A DNA stretch of 64,000 nt, from positions 2,353,226-2,417,225 of the forward strand of contig SIJG01000004.1 of assembly GCA_023374025.1 (NCBI GenBank), in the 5' to 3' direction. This DNA is from Heterodera schachtii. Taxonomy: Eukaryota > Nematoda > Chromadorea > Rhabditida > Heteroderidae. Both the position numbers and the translations under genes were made by a program. Shown piece by piece: positions 34,724 through 46,380 of this stretch (within the stretch, counting starts at the first letter, position 1; each line of letters opens with the position of its first letter). The notes below the pieces were generated by a model. That model was not told where the DNA came from. It did no database searches and saw only the letters and a program-made list of their open reading frames with translations.

Positions 34724-34882
34724 GTTCGGCCTTTAGAATTGAAAAGCAATCATTTAAATCATTTATCACGCAGATATTTGGGAGATAAAAGACCTCAATT
34801 GTAGATTAAAAGTGCAAAAAGTAGGATTTTAGAGATCGAAAATGAATTAATAAGTTAGCAATGGGAATGGCACTTTTCTCTT

Positions 34883-36901
34883 CTAGTCGAACTCTTCCTC
34901 TTTGTTCTCATTGTCAGAATCGTTCTTCCGTTGATTAAAATCGCCACGCCGCACTTTTTGTGATAAACTGAAGAATTGGTTCGGATGTGTGATCAGTTCC
35001 TCCAAATCAGTCATATTATGAGTGTATTCGAAGTATTTTGTGCAGGCCTTAAACGAAACGAATTCAAAAAAAGAATAATGATCATTGAGTGCCTTATCGA
35101 AGCGGTGTGTTTTTGAGAGGTCCAAAATGTGATTTATTTGATCATCGCTGAGACCAACAGCTGAAAATTAGTTCATAATAATCTTCAAAGGAGTCGGAAC
35201 AAACTTTCGAGCTGTTTTCCCAAACGAATCGCATCAGTGTGTCTAAAATAAAAGATTTATTTTTTTCATATCCAAAGCCTTTGGGTATCTTTCATAAATT
35301 CAGGAAATTACACATTTTTAAATTGACCCGTGGTGCCTGCTCACTTATACGGACACCCGTGACAATCGAGCGCCGTGGGTAAACTGCCAAGGATAATGGA
35401 GGCACAGGACAAAGGCCTTTGGTCGATGCGACTTCCTTCTTTTCCGTACATGTGCCGAATGTTATACGAGTATTCTTTTGAAAATTTCTCGTTATCCATT
35501 TTCTTGGTGAATTCCATCCTAAAAAATTCCAAAGATCCCTCGAGCGAAAGACCAGCGCCCTGAAAATACATGGAAATATCCGTCAAACAAACGAACAAAC
35601 TTTTAAGAAAAGGCCGAACTGTCGTCTTGCAAAATGTCGAAGGTGGTGCTCCCGCCGCAAAACCAAATGAATTTGCCGCATGCAAAGTGGGAATGAGCTT
35701 TGGGCTAGTGAATCAATCATGTCCGAAGTGATTTGCTCGACATTTGTGTCTCTGAATTTAACACGGTTATGCCAAATGGATAAGAAATAAAACGAACTCA
35801 TTTTGGCACATTGCTCCTCCCTGGACCATGCTCCTCATCAGGGGCACGAGCCTGTCATTCTCCTGTAAAAATCCGATTTCTTTCCTGGCTCGAGTCATCG
35901 ACGCGGAAAGATTGTCACGAAAACGAGGCACCACAAATGCAAAAAGTTCATTGGAGGAAATGTAAGCGGTGCCATTTTTCAACAGAATTCGGTGGGAGGA
36001 AAGCAATTCCAAAACATCAACGAAATCAACCTAAAGTTAACATTGAGAAAACAATGACCAACAAATTGCTGTTCGTTCACTTTGTATAAATCTGTCCCTT
36101 CCATCTCTTCAGCAGTCAGTGACAGCGCTTGGCAAAGTTCGTCGACTAACTGCTCTCTCTCAGAAGTGTCAACCTAAAAGCGACGCGAGAATAATAAATT
36201 TTAAAACTTCGTTTATCTGATTAAAAAGGCAAAAAAAAAAAAAAAAAGATTTTTCCTTGGAGTACCCGTAGGCCCCAAAAACCCTTAACCTTGGGACCGT
36301 CACTGTGAGGGGTGGGAGATAACAACAAATCGCAAAAAAACCACCATTACTTGGTTCAATTGTATGCCGATCGATGCCACAAAAAGTGCCATATTTTTTG
36401 GCGTCTCGTTTTGAAAGCGCATGCGAAAAAGTTCGGTTTCCGACCGAACAAACCAATCGGATTGTTCTGGAATATGGCAAAAAGCAAGACGAAGTATAAA
36501 ATGCGAAATGCGGTCCTCTCTTCTTGCTTCATTGCGTCCGGCATTTACGCATAAATTGGTTACCAATGGCATCAGAGCACCGATTTCCTTGATAAAATAA
36601 TTAACGATGATAACGCAACGCAATATGCAACAACCTCACGAAATGCCTTTTTGTACTCATCCTGCGAATTGGCATTTCCAAATTTTTCTTTAAGCATTTC
36701 GAGTTTCCTTAGAATTGTCAATCTTTTGGAACCCATCGCTTGGAATTGGTCAAGTGAAATCACTCCCGTGTCAGGCTTCAAATACATATTCAAATTGCAC
36801 TGATCTGCGTCAATGGCCTCAATTTGATGAGAAATTGCTTTACACACGTCCTCTTTGCCGACTTCCCGCGGAATTTTAGTAATCTCTTCGCCAAAAAACA
36901 T
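34883..36901 (-). CDS. pri-2: DNA primase large subunit (PRIM2, 4Fe-4S)
   Basis: Regulatory subunit of DNA polymerase alpha-primase. The N-terminal part has [17 protein letters not shown], then [14 protein letters not shown] sequence ([18 protein letters not shown]) and LFRMRFQNE. The middle has [20 protein letters not shown] and [14 protein letters not shown]. The C-terminal iron-sulfur domain has [20 protein letters not shown], the block [64 protein letters not shown] and [10 protein letters not shown]. The four cluster cysteines (CMRQ, LSCA, HGCP, ACTK) are all present. A TTTTTCCAG acceptor abuts the ATG, as expected of a trans-spliced or operon-internal start. The C-terminus is short and acidic ([12 protein letters not shown]). 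The protein appears complete. Confidence 0.94.
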
Positions 36902-37038
36902 CTGGAAAAACAGAGAACGAATGAATTTATTAATTGCTATTAAAGTATGAAGACGAAAAACTGTAAAAAGAATGTTTATTCTGTTACTTTACTTTTTTAT
37001 GAATAAAAAAAATGATAAACTTTCAAAAAAGTGAACTT

Positions 37039-39077
37039 TCATTCTGAATACTGTCCCAATGCTTCAGTGATCAGATTTGCGATACGGTATTTTTCGTTAT
37101 TTCGCTCCTTCATAAGCTCAAATCTTCGCAATCCCATCACCATCTTTCTCTCTTCCGTCGTTCTCAAATTTCTCCTTAGAAAAGAAAAATAACGCAAATT
37201 TTGTCAAAAATTAACATACTTTGGCACCAAATTCCTAAGTGCGTGTTCCCAGTCTCCGCCATTCCTTCGGACTTCTTCCAACAGTTTTATCTGAACAACC
37301 CATGGCAGAAACACCGGCCCAGACTTCCAGCTGTGATTTGAATGAATAATTAATTTAATGGTATTTCGGACTAACTTAATGTATTTTCTGATTGGAAGTG
37401 CCATTCCAACGTAATTTCCTTTTTTGATGGCTCCAAAAGAAGCCTAAAAAGCGTAAGTAAGTGCGTAAATGAAATGAGCATAAGTCAATCACCTGTTTCA
37501 TGTCGAAAGTGAAGGGAATAATATACGCTTTGTGGATCAAAGGACCATCCATAAACTCAGAAGCATGTCGAAAATAGAAAACTGATTAATTTTATGAAAC
37601 AACGAAGCGCTAATACTTTGAAAGATAGACAACTTGTTTACGGGGATCAGTTTCGTATGGGTCGTGAAAAGGATCGTTTGAGTAGAGCTCGGGCCGAATT
37701 GACCAATTTCTTGCAGTGGAAATGTGCCCGACTTTGCTTAATACTCAAGCGGTTTCTTTGAACAAATAACCAAGCAAAGCAATTAATTACTAAAGAAAGA
37801 AGTCCATTGTGTTCCGATCCGTTTGATTGACGTTAATAAACGCATAAGGAAAAGGCGAAGGAAGGTAGAGATTTTTCTAAAAGGGAATCGAGTAAATGCG
37901 ATGATATTAAAATACAACAAAATTAAAAAATAAACAAGAAAATAAAACTAATGATTTGTCCCAAAAGCCCCTTGATAATTCCTTCAAATGACGCTCTCTG
38001 CGCGCGTTGAATTTTAAATTTGGTGCGAAATCAAAGAAATAAAAATCATTGTAAAATTCGAAAACCATACAAAATATGTATGAACTGCCGATTTTGCTAC
38101 TTTGCCGTAAATTTGTTGTGTCATTTGAGGTAAAAATTGACAATCGAAGAGAATCCGCGGTGATTCCCCAAGTGTTAATTGCTGGGCCAAGTTCTTTGAT
38201 TCTTCAATTGCGCGGTCTGAAAAGGCTTTTCATTTTCAAAATTTTGAATTAAGGATCGACAATGACAAAGACCACTTACATTTTCTCGATGCGTAATTTC
38301 TGGCCTGATAGGAATTTAAATACAAACAGTACGCGTCTTCACTGTATCCCATGCCTCCAGCATTATAAAGTCGCAACTGAATAAATGCGAATTTATTCAA
38401 TAAAACCATTGAAAAATGATCCTTTCTATAAATATTGAGAAAAATGGGAGTAAGGACATTTGAAAATAAAAAACGAACAACAAATAACCTGTTCTTTGAA
38501 GAAACTATCCGTATGTTCTAAACTTCGATTATGTTTCATTTCGTCCAAGTCTTTTCGATGCTGAGAAAGTGCCAAAAAAGCCCAATAATTAACGCGTTCA
38601 ACAACACTTGAACATTCCATTGTTCTGAAAAGAAGACTGACTTAATGTGATAGTCAAAAACGTACCGAACCCATTCTTTATCGTCAAATGATTTAGGAAT
38701 AAATTCGGAGAAATAATCGTACACCTGAAATATAATTTTAATTATTCTATAAGAATTTTGATATTTGTTTGGTTTAGGTGACAGATTTAATCATAGTTAA
38801 AAGGATACGCCTGAAATGTTCAACATATTTGTACTAGTACGCAAAATGAAACCATGGGGGCATAATTTGGCATGCAACGCATAAAACCGATCAGAACCAA
38901 ATTTGATTGCCATATATATACCTCATATTCTTTCTGGACTCTTTCCACTTTTTCTTTCAATTTTGGATCATGTTGCATTCTTTCGCAAATAAAAGGTGTT
39001 GGTTGAATCAAAGTGCCGTAGCATCGTCTAAATGGAACTTGGCAAATGAGATTCTTCAATAAATTAGACGGGAACAT
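37039..39077 (-). CDS. Unidentified multi-exon protein, possibly mitochondrial
   Basis: About ten short exons on the minus strand upstream of PRIM2. The start at ATG 39077 directly follows a TTACACAG acceptor. Segments seen in order: MFPSNLLKNLICQVPFRRCY (basic, hydrophobic), MQHDPKLKEKVERVQKEYE, YFSEFIPKSFDDKEWVRYVF, VERVNYWAFLALSQHRKD, RLYNAGGMGYSEDAYCLYLN, RILFDCQFLPQMTQQIYGK, YLPSPFPYAFINVNQTDRNT, NWSIRPELYSNDPFHDPYE, FRHASEFMDGPLIHKAYIIP, GPVFLPWVVQIKLLEEVRR and a C-terminus with LRRFELMKERNNEKYRIANL before a TGA at 37039. A basic, acid-poor N-terminus fits a mitochondrial presequence. I compared it from memory with the mitoribosomal mL37/mL65 family and found no convincing match. Function unknown. 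Confidence 0.6.
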
Positions 39078-39731
39078 CTGTGTAAATCAAAATAAAAATG
39101 TAGATTGAGTTTATGAAAGTTAAAGCAAATAATTAGGCCTATGTTTTAATGACTTTTCGTATTCCTGTCGAACTCATTTTGTCTGATATGATAAAAATGT
39201 TTTTAATGGTTTTGTTTACTACTCCACTACCATAGCTCCGTAGTAGTGAAATTTTTAAAAATCCAAGTTGGACCCTTTTGGTTTGGTAAACAAAACTTTA
39301 AAGATGATTTTTATTAGACTAATTCCGCATCCCTAACCCGGGCTCATACAGAATTCATAATTATTTCGGTTTTTTTGCGAATCGTATTTGAGATACAGAA
39401 TTGGTTAAAATGAATGTTCGATTCGCGATCACTTCGGTCAGCGACTTTTAAAATTCCCGTGAACGTTCTTCACAACTTTGTTTTTTCTTGTAGCGCCAAA
39501 AATTAAATTTAAATTTTTTGATTGAGAAAAAAAGACAATTAGGTACTTACTTTTACTGGTCCCATACAAAAAGATTTAAAGGGGATTTATGCAATTCTGC
39601 GTTGTTCTCGGGTGTTTCCGGGGGTTCTGATAACGAATCTGACATCTATTTCCACCAATTTCAAACCCCCAACCATAACTAAAAAATCAAATTTTTCTTT
39701 GATTAAGAAAAAAAAAAATATCAAATTAACA
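39078..39731. other. Divergent promoter region with degenerate repeat
   Basis: Lies between the divergent starts of the unidentified minus-strand gene and MCM2. It contains a segment near 39630-39670 (CTGATAACGAATCTGACATC and TATTTCCACCAATTT) resembling the arm of the transposon at 43648-44121 (CTGATCACGAATACGACATC). A/T-rich sequence near 39500-39530 and 39680-39720 (AAATTTTTTGATTGAGAAAA against AAAAAATCAAATTTTTCTTT) is partly palindromic. It probably carries an old, mutated copy of that element as well as both promoters. Confidence 0.45.
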
Positions 39732-42700
39732 ATGAGTGACAGTGACAGCATTCACAGTGAAAACGAGGAAGAAAATCAGCAAAATCCCAATGAGGATGAT
39801 GAGGATGCAATAGCTGAACTTTACGGGGATGAACGTGACCAACTTGAAGAGGAAGATGACGTGGAAGGAGAAGACTTATATGGAGATGATATGATGAGGC
39901 AATTACGAAAATCATAATCCAAATTTGCTGCTTCCTTTCTCAGAGATTATCGTGAACAGCCTGAATTGGATGCGCTGTCTCAGTCGGGAATTGATGACAC
40001 ATCTGACATCACTGAACTCTCAATCGATGCTCGCCGCCGCGCAGAGTTGGACATGGCAAGACGCGACCAAATGACCGTGGATGACGCGGTTTGATGCATT
40101 CGAAAATTAAAATAAAATGGAAATTTTATTAGATTTATTGGGAGGATGGCGATGATGAGGCAATTCACTTAATGCGACGGAGGAAGCAACGCGGTTTATC
40201 CTCTGCCGACGAACATTCATTAGCTGGAGAGCCGGTAGAAGAGGACATTCGCATTGATATCATTGAGAACCCGCGCGGGAGACCAACGCGAGAGCACATA
40301 AAAGACGAAGTTATAGCGAAAGAAATTGAGAAGAGGCAATTGACAAATTGTAAGCAACAAACACTTGTTTATTTTTTAGATTCTGCAAATTTTTGCGCGT
40401 TTTCAAAGATACGGTGAACAAACAAAACTTTTACATACAGTCAATCAAACACATGGTGGCTGAGAATCGCGAATCACTTGAAGTGGATTACAATGACCTG
40501 GCACACGAATCGGGAGAACCGGACATTACTTATTTCTTACCCGAAGCCCCAACAGAAGTTTGATTTAACGTACGACATAATATTTTGAGAATTAAAGGTA
40601 CTCGAATGTTTGAATCGCGCAGCCACGACTGTGGTAGTGTCAATCTTTCCGTGGTATCATCGCATCACTACGGAGGTGAAAGTCAGGATCAAAAACCTTC
40701 CGATGGAGGAAGACATTCGCATGTTGCGTCAAGTGCATTTGAACATGCTCATAAAGACAGCCGGTGTGGTGACCATTACCACCGGAATTCTTCCACAACT
40801 TGGGATCGTCAAATACGACTGCAAGTCCTGCTCTTATGTTCTCGGCCCGTTTGTTCAGCGTCAGGACGAAGAGACAAAGCCAAGCACTTGTCCCTCATGT
40901 CAAAGTCGAGGCCCATTCGAATTGAACACAGAAGAGACAATTTACCACAATTATCAACGCGTGAGCATCCAAGAAAGTCCGAATTTGGTTGCGGCCGGGC
41001 GACTCCCCCGTTCAAAGGAAGTGATTCTGCTGGGCGACTTGTGCGACTCGTGTAAACCTGGAGATGAAATTGTGATTTTGGTCATCGCTTTATCTCTCAT
41101 CTGCTTCTGTTTAGGAATTGACTGGTGTTTATTCCAATGGTTATGATGGTTCCTTAAATTCGCGCCAGGGTTTTCCCGTTTTCAACACAGTGATCATAGC
41201 CAACCACATCACGAGAAAGGATCGGATCGAGTCGGATTCACTGACTGACGAGGACATCAAAGCAATCCACGAATTGGCAAAACATCCGCAAATAGCTCAA
41301 CAAATATTCTGCAGTGTCGCGCCCAACATTTATGGCCATGCAGAAGTGAAGCAGGCAATTGCTTTAGCTTTGTTCGGCGGAGAAGCAAAAAACCCGCAAG
41401 GAAAGCACAACATCAGAGGTGAGACCAGTAAACAGAACTCGGCCGACTGATTCCCCAAAACATACATTTTTTAGGGGGGGGTCGACCCCCCCCCCCCTCG
41501 CTCGCAAAGAGGGCCAGCGAGGGGGGGGGGGTTCGCAGCGAAGGGGGGGCCGGTGTAAAAGAGGTGGGGGGAGGGGGTCCGCAGCGAGGGGGGGGGGTCG
41601 CAAATTTTGAAAATTTTCTTAACAAATTCATTAAAAATCCAAAAAATTTTCCCCGGCGGCGCCTGTCGGCACCGCCGGACCCCAAAAATCCCAATTTTTC
41701 TTAAAAAATTGGCTTAAAATCGCAAAAATTGGCCATTTTTTGGTGAAAATCTGTTAACAAAACACACTCAAAACTTCAAAATTTTTCCCGGCGGCGCCTA
41801 TCGGCACCGCCGGCCCCCCTGTTCCCGAAAGTTTTTTGGAAAAACCGCGCCGAAAAAAAAACCGGTTTTAGAAAAGCAAAAAAAAAAAAAAAAGGTCATC
41901 AAAAAAAATCGGCGGCCGACCCCCCTTCGCAAAAATTTTGACCGACCCCCCCCCCCCTTTTTAATGTATGCCCCAAAAATCATACAAACGCAGGAATTGG
42001 GGAGAGAGCTAATACTAAATAAAACCGAATTCCCTGAATTATTCAGGGGATATCAATGTTCTTCTTTGTGGAGACCCTGGCACTGCAAAGTCACAATTTC
42101 TTCGCTTCGTGTCCCATTTGGCTCCTCGTTCTGTGTTGACCACCGGCCAGGGGGCCTCGGCTGTTGGCCTCACTGCATATGTACAGCGTCATCCGATCAC
42201 CAGAGAGTGGACTTTGGAAGCGGGTGCGATGGTGTTGGCTGATACCGGCGTTTGTCTTATTGATGAATTCGACAAAATGAACGAGCAAGACCGGACAAGC
42301 ATTCATGAAGCAATGGAACAGCAGTCTATTTCAATTTCGAAGGCGGGAATTGTCACTTCATTAAAAGCCCGTTGCACAGTTATTGCTGCCTCGAATCCAA
42401 TTGGGGGACGCTATGACCCATCTCGTACTTTTTCGGCCAATGTGGACTTAACCGAGCCGATCCTCAGTCGTTTTGACATACTTTGTGTTATGCGAGACCA
42501 AGCGGACCCAGTCGATGATGAGCATATGGCCGACTTTGTAATAAGAAACCACAAGAAAATGCATCCGGATGCTCAGCAGAGTTTGGCAAATGCACAAGAA
42601 CATGAGGAGAATATGGTAAGAAAACTTCAATAAACAAATGGAAAAAATTTTTAAGGCCGAAATTGACGCAATGACAGGCACCGAATTAATCCCTTTGACG

Positions 42701-43564
42701 TTGCTGCGAAAATACATCATTTATGCACGAGATCATATCCATCCCAAGCTCGAAATTGACAACGAACGCATCTCAAAAGTGTACAGTGATCTGCGAAAAG
42801 AGGCGGACGTATGAATGAACCGACCGAAACAACATTTCAATGTTTGATTCCCTCCAGGAGACTGGGTCTGTTGCGATAACCATTCGGAATGTCGAGTCAA
42901 TAATTCGAATGGCCGAGGCTCATGCAAAAATGCATTTGCGGAACTTTGTGAACGATGACGACGTCAGTGTGGCGATGAAAATTTTATTGCAATGTTTTAT
43001 CAGCACACAAAAGGTTGGTTTCAAAAACTTATGTTAGGCATTTTTTATTTGGGCGGTACCTCGAATTTAAAAAAACCGAAAAGCAGAAAGTATGTGTGAT
43101 GAGGTCCACAAGGATGTGTATGAACAGTGTTTAAATTAATGTTTTTTAGGCATCGGTCATGCGCCAAATGAAAAAGGTAATGGCAAAATTTAATATCGAA
43201 AAGGAAAAACAAATATTCAGAAATTCTGGAAACAACTGAGTTATAAACGTGACAATAATGACTTGCTGCTCTTTTTGCTTAAACAATTAGTCAACGAACA
43301 TATTGTGTACGAACGTGTTCGACACGGGGGCGGTATTTCGGAAAGTGCTGACATTGACACTATCGCCATCCCGGAAAGCGAGTTCCTTGAAAAGGTAACT
43401 AAATAAATCATCTGTTCTGTTTTTTTTCATAAGCATTTCAAATAATTTAGGCCCAACAATTGAAGATCGATTCGGCAAACAAATTCTACAAAAGTTGTCA
43501 ATTTACTGCAAACAATTTCCAATTTGATGCGCAACGGAAAATGATTGTTAAATCACTTATCTAA
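39732..43564 (+). CDS. mcm-2: DNA replication licensing factor MCM2
   Basis: Subunit of the MCM2-7 replicative helicase. It starts at ATG 39732 with a Ser/Asp/Glu-rich N-terminus ([17 protein letters not shown]). It has the MCM2-type zinc finger ([14 protein letters not shown], then [12 protein letters not shown]), [23 protein letters not shown] and [14 protein letters not shown]. The AAA+ core has Walker [17 protein letters not shown], Walker [21 protein letters not shown], sensor 1 [17 protein letters not shown] and the arginine finger [11 protein letters not shown]. The C-terminal winged-helix end is [17 protein letters not shown]. The stop is at 43564. The roughly 630-bp intron just before the Walker A exon contains a repeat insertion (41458-41972); all other introns are short. 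Motifs are intact. Confidence 0.97.
41458..41972. mobile_element. GC-hairpin repeat element inside an MCM2 intron
   Basis: The ends carry an imperfect inverted CATACATT followed by an A/T run and GGG (CATACATTTTTTAGGGGG at the left; the right end reads CCCTTTTTAATGTATG). Inside are long G/C runs near 41465-41590 and two copies of a hairpin-forming core, CCCGGCGGCGCCtatcGGCACCGCCGG (41651-41678 and 41787-41813). The same core occurs in the CC2D1 intron element at 61912-61938. No coding capacity. Confidence 0.7.
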
Positions 43565-43647
43565 TTGCTATTTTTGCCTATTTATTTTTGCAGTTAAAGT
43601 TTTTACCTCATTTGTTATTCATTCGTGATTTAAACGGTAATAGAATG

Positions 43648-44121
43648 GGTACTAATGTCGTTTGGGTCCTATATTTTTTTCAAAATTTTCCAATTTTTTT
43701 TTGGTTTAAAAACTCCTGAAAACAAGTATCCTGGGGTTTTCAGGGTCGCTGATCACGAATACGACATCCATTTCGACCAATTCGGGATTCAGAAACCGAA
43801 TTCGAACAAAAAAGTCGAAAAGTCAAATTCTTCGAATTTCGATTTTTTTCTAAAAATGGTTTAAACAATCTTTTATTGAAGCACTAATGACTTTAAAGTT
43901 CATTTTAATAAATTTAGACCTTGTTCGACCAAAAACCCGAAATCCAAAAAATTTGACTTTTCGACTTTTTGTTCGGATCCGGGTTTCGGAATTGGGCGAA
44001 ATGGATGTCGTATTCGTGAGCACCGACCCCGAAAACCCCAGGATACTTGTTTTCAGGAGTTTGAGTTTTAAAACGAAAAAAAAATTTTGAAAAAATATAG
44101 GACCCAAACGACATTAGTACC
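43648..44121. mobile_element. Palindromic MITE with perfect 8-bp target duplication
   Basis: A 474-bp element flanked by perfect ATAGAATG direct repeats (43640-43647 and 44122-44129). The ends begin GGTACTAATGTCGTTTGGG and are exact inverted copies for about 32 bp. Weaker inverted similarity covers most of each half, including CGAATACGACATCCATTTCG and its reverse. It has no transposase. It lies 83 bp after the MCM2 stop codon and may affect 3' processing. Confidence 0.9.
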
Positions 44122-44129
44122 ATAGAATG

Positions 44130-44692
44130 GATGGTACCCCAGCTATTTTTTATCGAATAGAATATGCAGTCATGGTCATAATTTAAAATATCCTTCTATG
44201 TGAAGTAATTTCCGCTTCGTTATTTCAGCGGTTTTGGTTTTTGTATCACTTTTATGGGATTTTCAACTGTAAATCCGAACTTCACAAATAGTCAAGTGCG
44301 CGCTGATTTTTTTGCGCAATAAGCATTTTGTAAACAAGTTTTTATAGAGCAGTCTATTGAGTCTCGGCTGGATTTGGACACTTAAGTCCCGGCACTTTTT
44401 CAGCTTGAAAAGGGGCAAGCACGCCCCTAATTCTATTTTTCCTATCCATTTTTAACCTTTAACATCTATTTAAACTGTTTTAAGCAATTTTGAATTACGA
44501 CTATGGTCACAATTTTTCAGTTTTTTGTTTCATATTATTTTACAATTGAATTATCTAAAAATTCCATGAATTTTGCTCACCTTTCTTTGTTCCAATTAAG
44601 TGTTCTTTTCACGTGAAATTTGACTAACAAATTGACTCTTCGAGTCTCTTCATTTATTCATCAACATTCGCAATTCGTTTCTTTCTTCACTA
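44130..44692. other. Intergenic
   Basis: Between the MITE and the capping-protein gene. A/T-rich, with no exon or repeat recognised. Confidence 0.4.
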
Positions 44693-46056
44693 ATGGTTCG
44701 TTTCATGTTCTTTGTCGTCAGTCCGATGTTCCATTGCCAACTTCAGAGTGGTGAATTGCGGCTTGATTCGAGTCTTGATCTGATGCGGCGTTTGCCACCG
44801 CAAAACTGTGAGAAGCATTTGACCGATTTGGTCGCTCTTGCGCCCGACCTTTGCGAGTCTTTGCTTACGGCCGTTGACCAACCGCTTAAAGTGGCGAAGG
44901 GTTTGTGCTGTGATGCCAAAAAGTTACTTTGAAGAGGCATTTATTTCTCTGTTTAGATAAAACAACGGGGAGGGAATATTTGCTCTGCGGTTGGTTTAAA
45001 CATTTTGCACATCGTTTTGGAATTGATATTGTTTAAGACTACAACAGAGATGGCGACAGTTACAGGTTGGCTTTTTGCTGCCAAATGATTCAAATGCGTG
45101 GCCCACCAATTGAAATTTAATTGGCAGGTCGCCGTGGACCAACGCTTACGACCCCCCGCTTGAGGATGGCGTTTCTCCCTCCGACGCCATTCGAAAGTTG
45201 GAAATTGAAGTCAATGCCGCCTTCGAGGCCTATCGCGACATGTAAATTCATAGTAAAGCAATTCGGCCGAAAGTTTTATGAAAAACATTGAATTTTAAGG
45301 TATTTCGAAGGCGGTGTGTCGAGCGTTTACCTGTGGGACATTGACAACGGATTTGCGGGTGTCGTACTGCTCAAAAAGGAGACGGACAATTCGCTGTCGG
45401 GGCGCCAGGGCGTCAAGGGTTGTTGGGACTCTATCCACGTGCTCGAAGTCAATGAGAAGACGAAGGTGAATGCATTGGATATGTGCACTAAGTTTCTCTC
45501 CCTCCGTTCCCCCCTTTTCCTCACTAATTTTTTTAAAATTAATAAAACAGTAGGAATTTAAATTTTTGAAAAGTTGATGATTCATCATAATTTTACGAAA
45601 TTAAGGCGGCGAAATTCGCCAAGTATAAATTGACCAGCACGGTAATGCTTTGGCTGCAGACCCAAAACCCGACAACCACCGGAACCATTGACCTCGGCGG
45701 TTCTCTGACCCGGCAGAGCGAGCAAGACTGTGCAGTGAATGAGCAGAACCCGCACTTGGCAAACATCGGCAAAATGATCGAAGTAGGCCACAATTGCAAC
45801 GACCCTCCTCAAAAGGGTGTTTAAACAGGACCAAGAGAGCAAAATGAGGGCGACGCTGAACGAAGTGTATTTTGGGAAAGCCCGTCAGATCGTCGGCGAC
45901 TTGCGCTCGGTGGAGAGCACCGCGGAACTGAAGAGCAGGGGCGAATTGGGTGGGCAATCGAGTTAATCACGGGACTGTTAAACACAGTCATGGCTTTCAG
46001 TTGACGATTTGAAGAAAGTCGTCTCGGGCAAAAGGACGAACAAAGACGAATTGTGA
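44693..46056 (+). CDS. cap-2: F-actin capping protein subunit beta
   Basis: Forms the alpha/beta heterodimer that caps actin barbed ends. Blocks in family order: [20 protein letters not shown], then [131 protein letters not shown] and [20 protein letters not shown]. The stop is at 46054-46056. If the 51-nt GT-AG segment 44696-44746 is removed, the N-terminus becomes [16 protein letters not shown], which fits the family start. Without removal there is a 17-residue hydrophobic extension not found in the family. The C-terminal tentacle is shorter than in vertebrates (ends KRTNKDEL). Confidence 0.95.
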
Positions 46057-46380
46057 ACGAGCCGAACGAAGGAGGCCAATGGGTGGACGGGGACTGAAGT
46101 GTCTGCCGACGTTCGCCCTTCTCCGACCGAGGCCATTTGGCCGTCCGTCCACTCATAAACATTTCATTTCAACTTTTTTTTGACTGTTTGTGTGCTTTAT
46201 CTGTCAATGTGTGCTTCTCTTTGACCATAACAAAATAAACGCTGTCTATGTAATGATTGGCATTATGAAAGTATCAAAAATTGGGAAAAAGCAAATAAAC
46301 TTTCTTTTGTGAGACCCTTTCCGCCGGTCGCATTTTTGTCCTTCCTCTTTCGTGAGATAAGCCAAAATCAACCCGAAAAG
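46057..46380. other. Intergenic between cap-2 and arl-3
   Basis: 324 bp with no exon seen. AATAAA at about 46234 could serve as the polyadenylation signal of the upstream gene. Confidence 0.4.
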
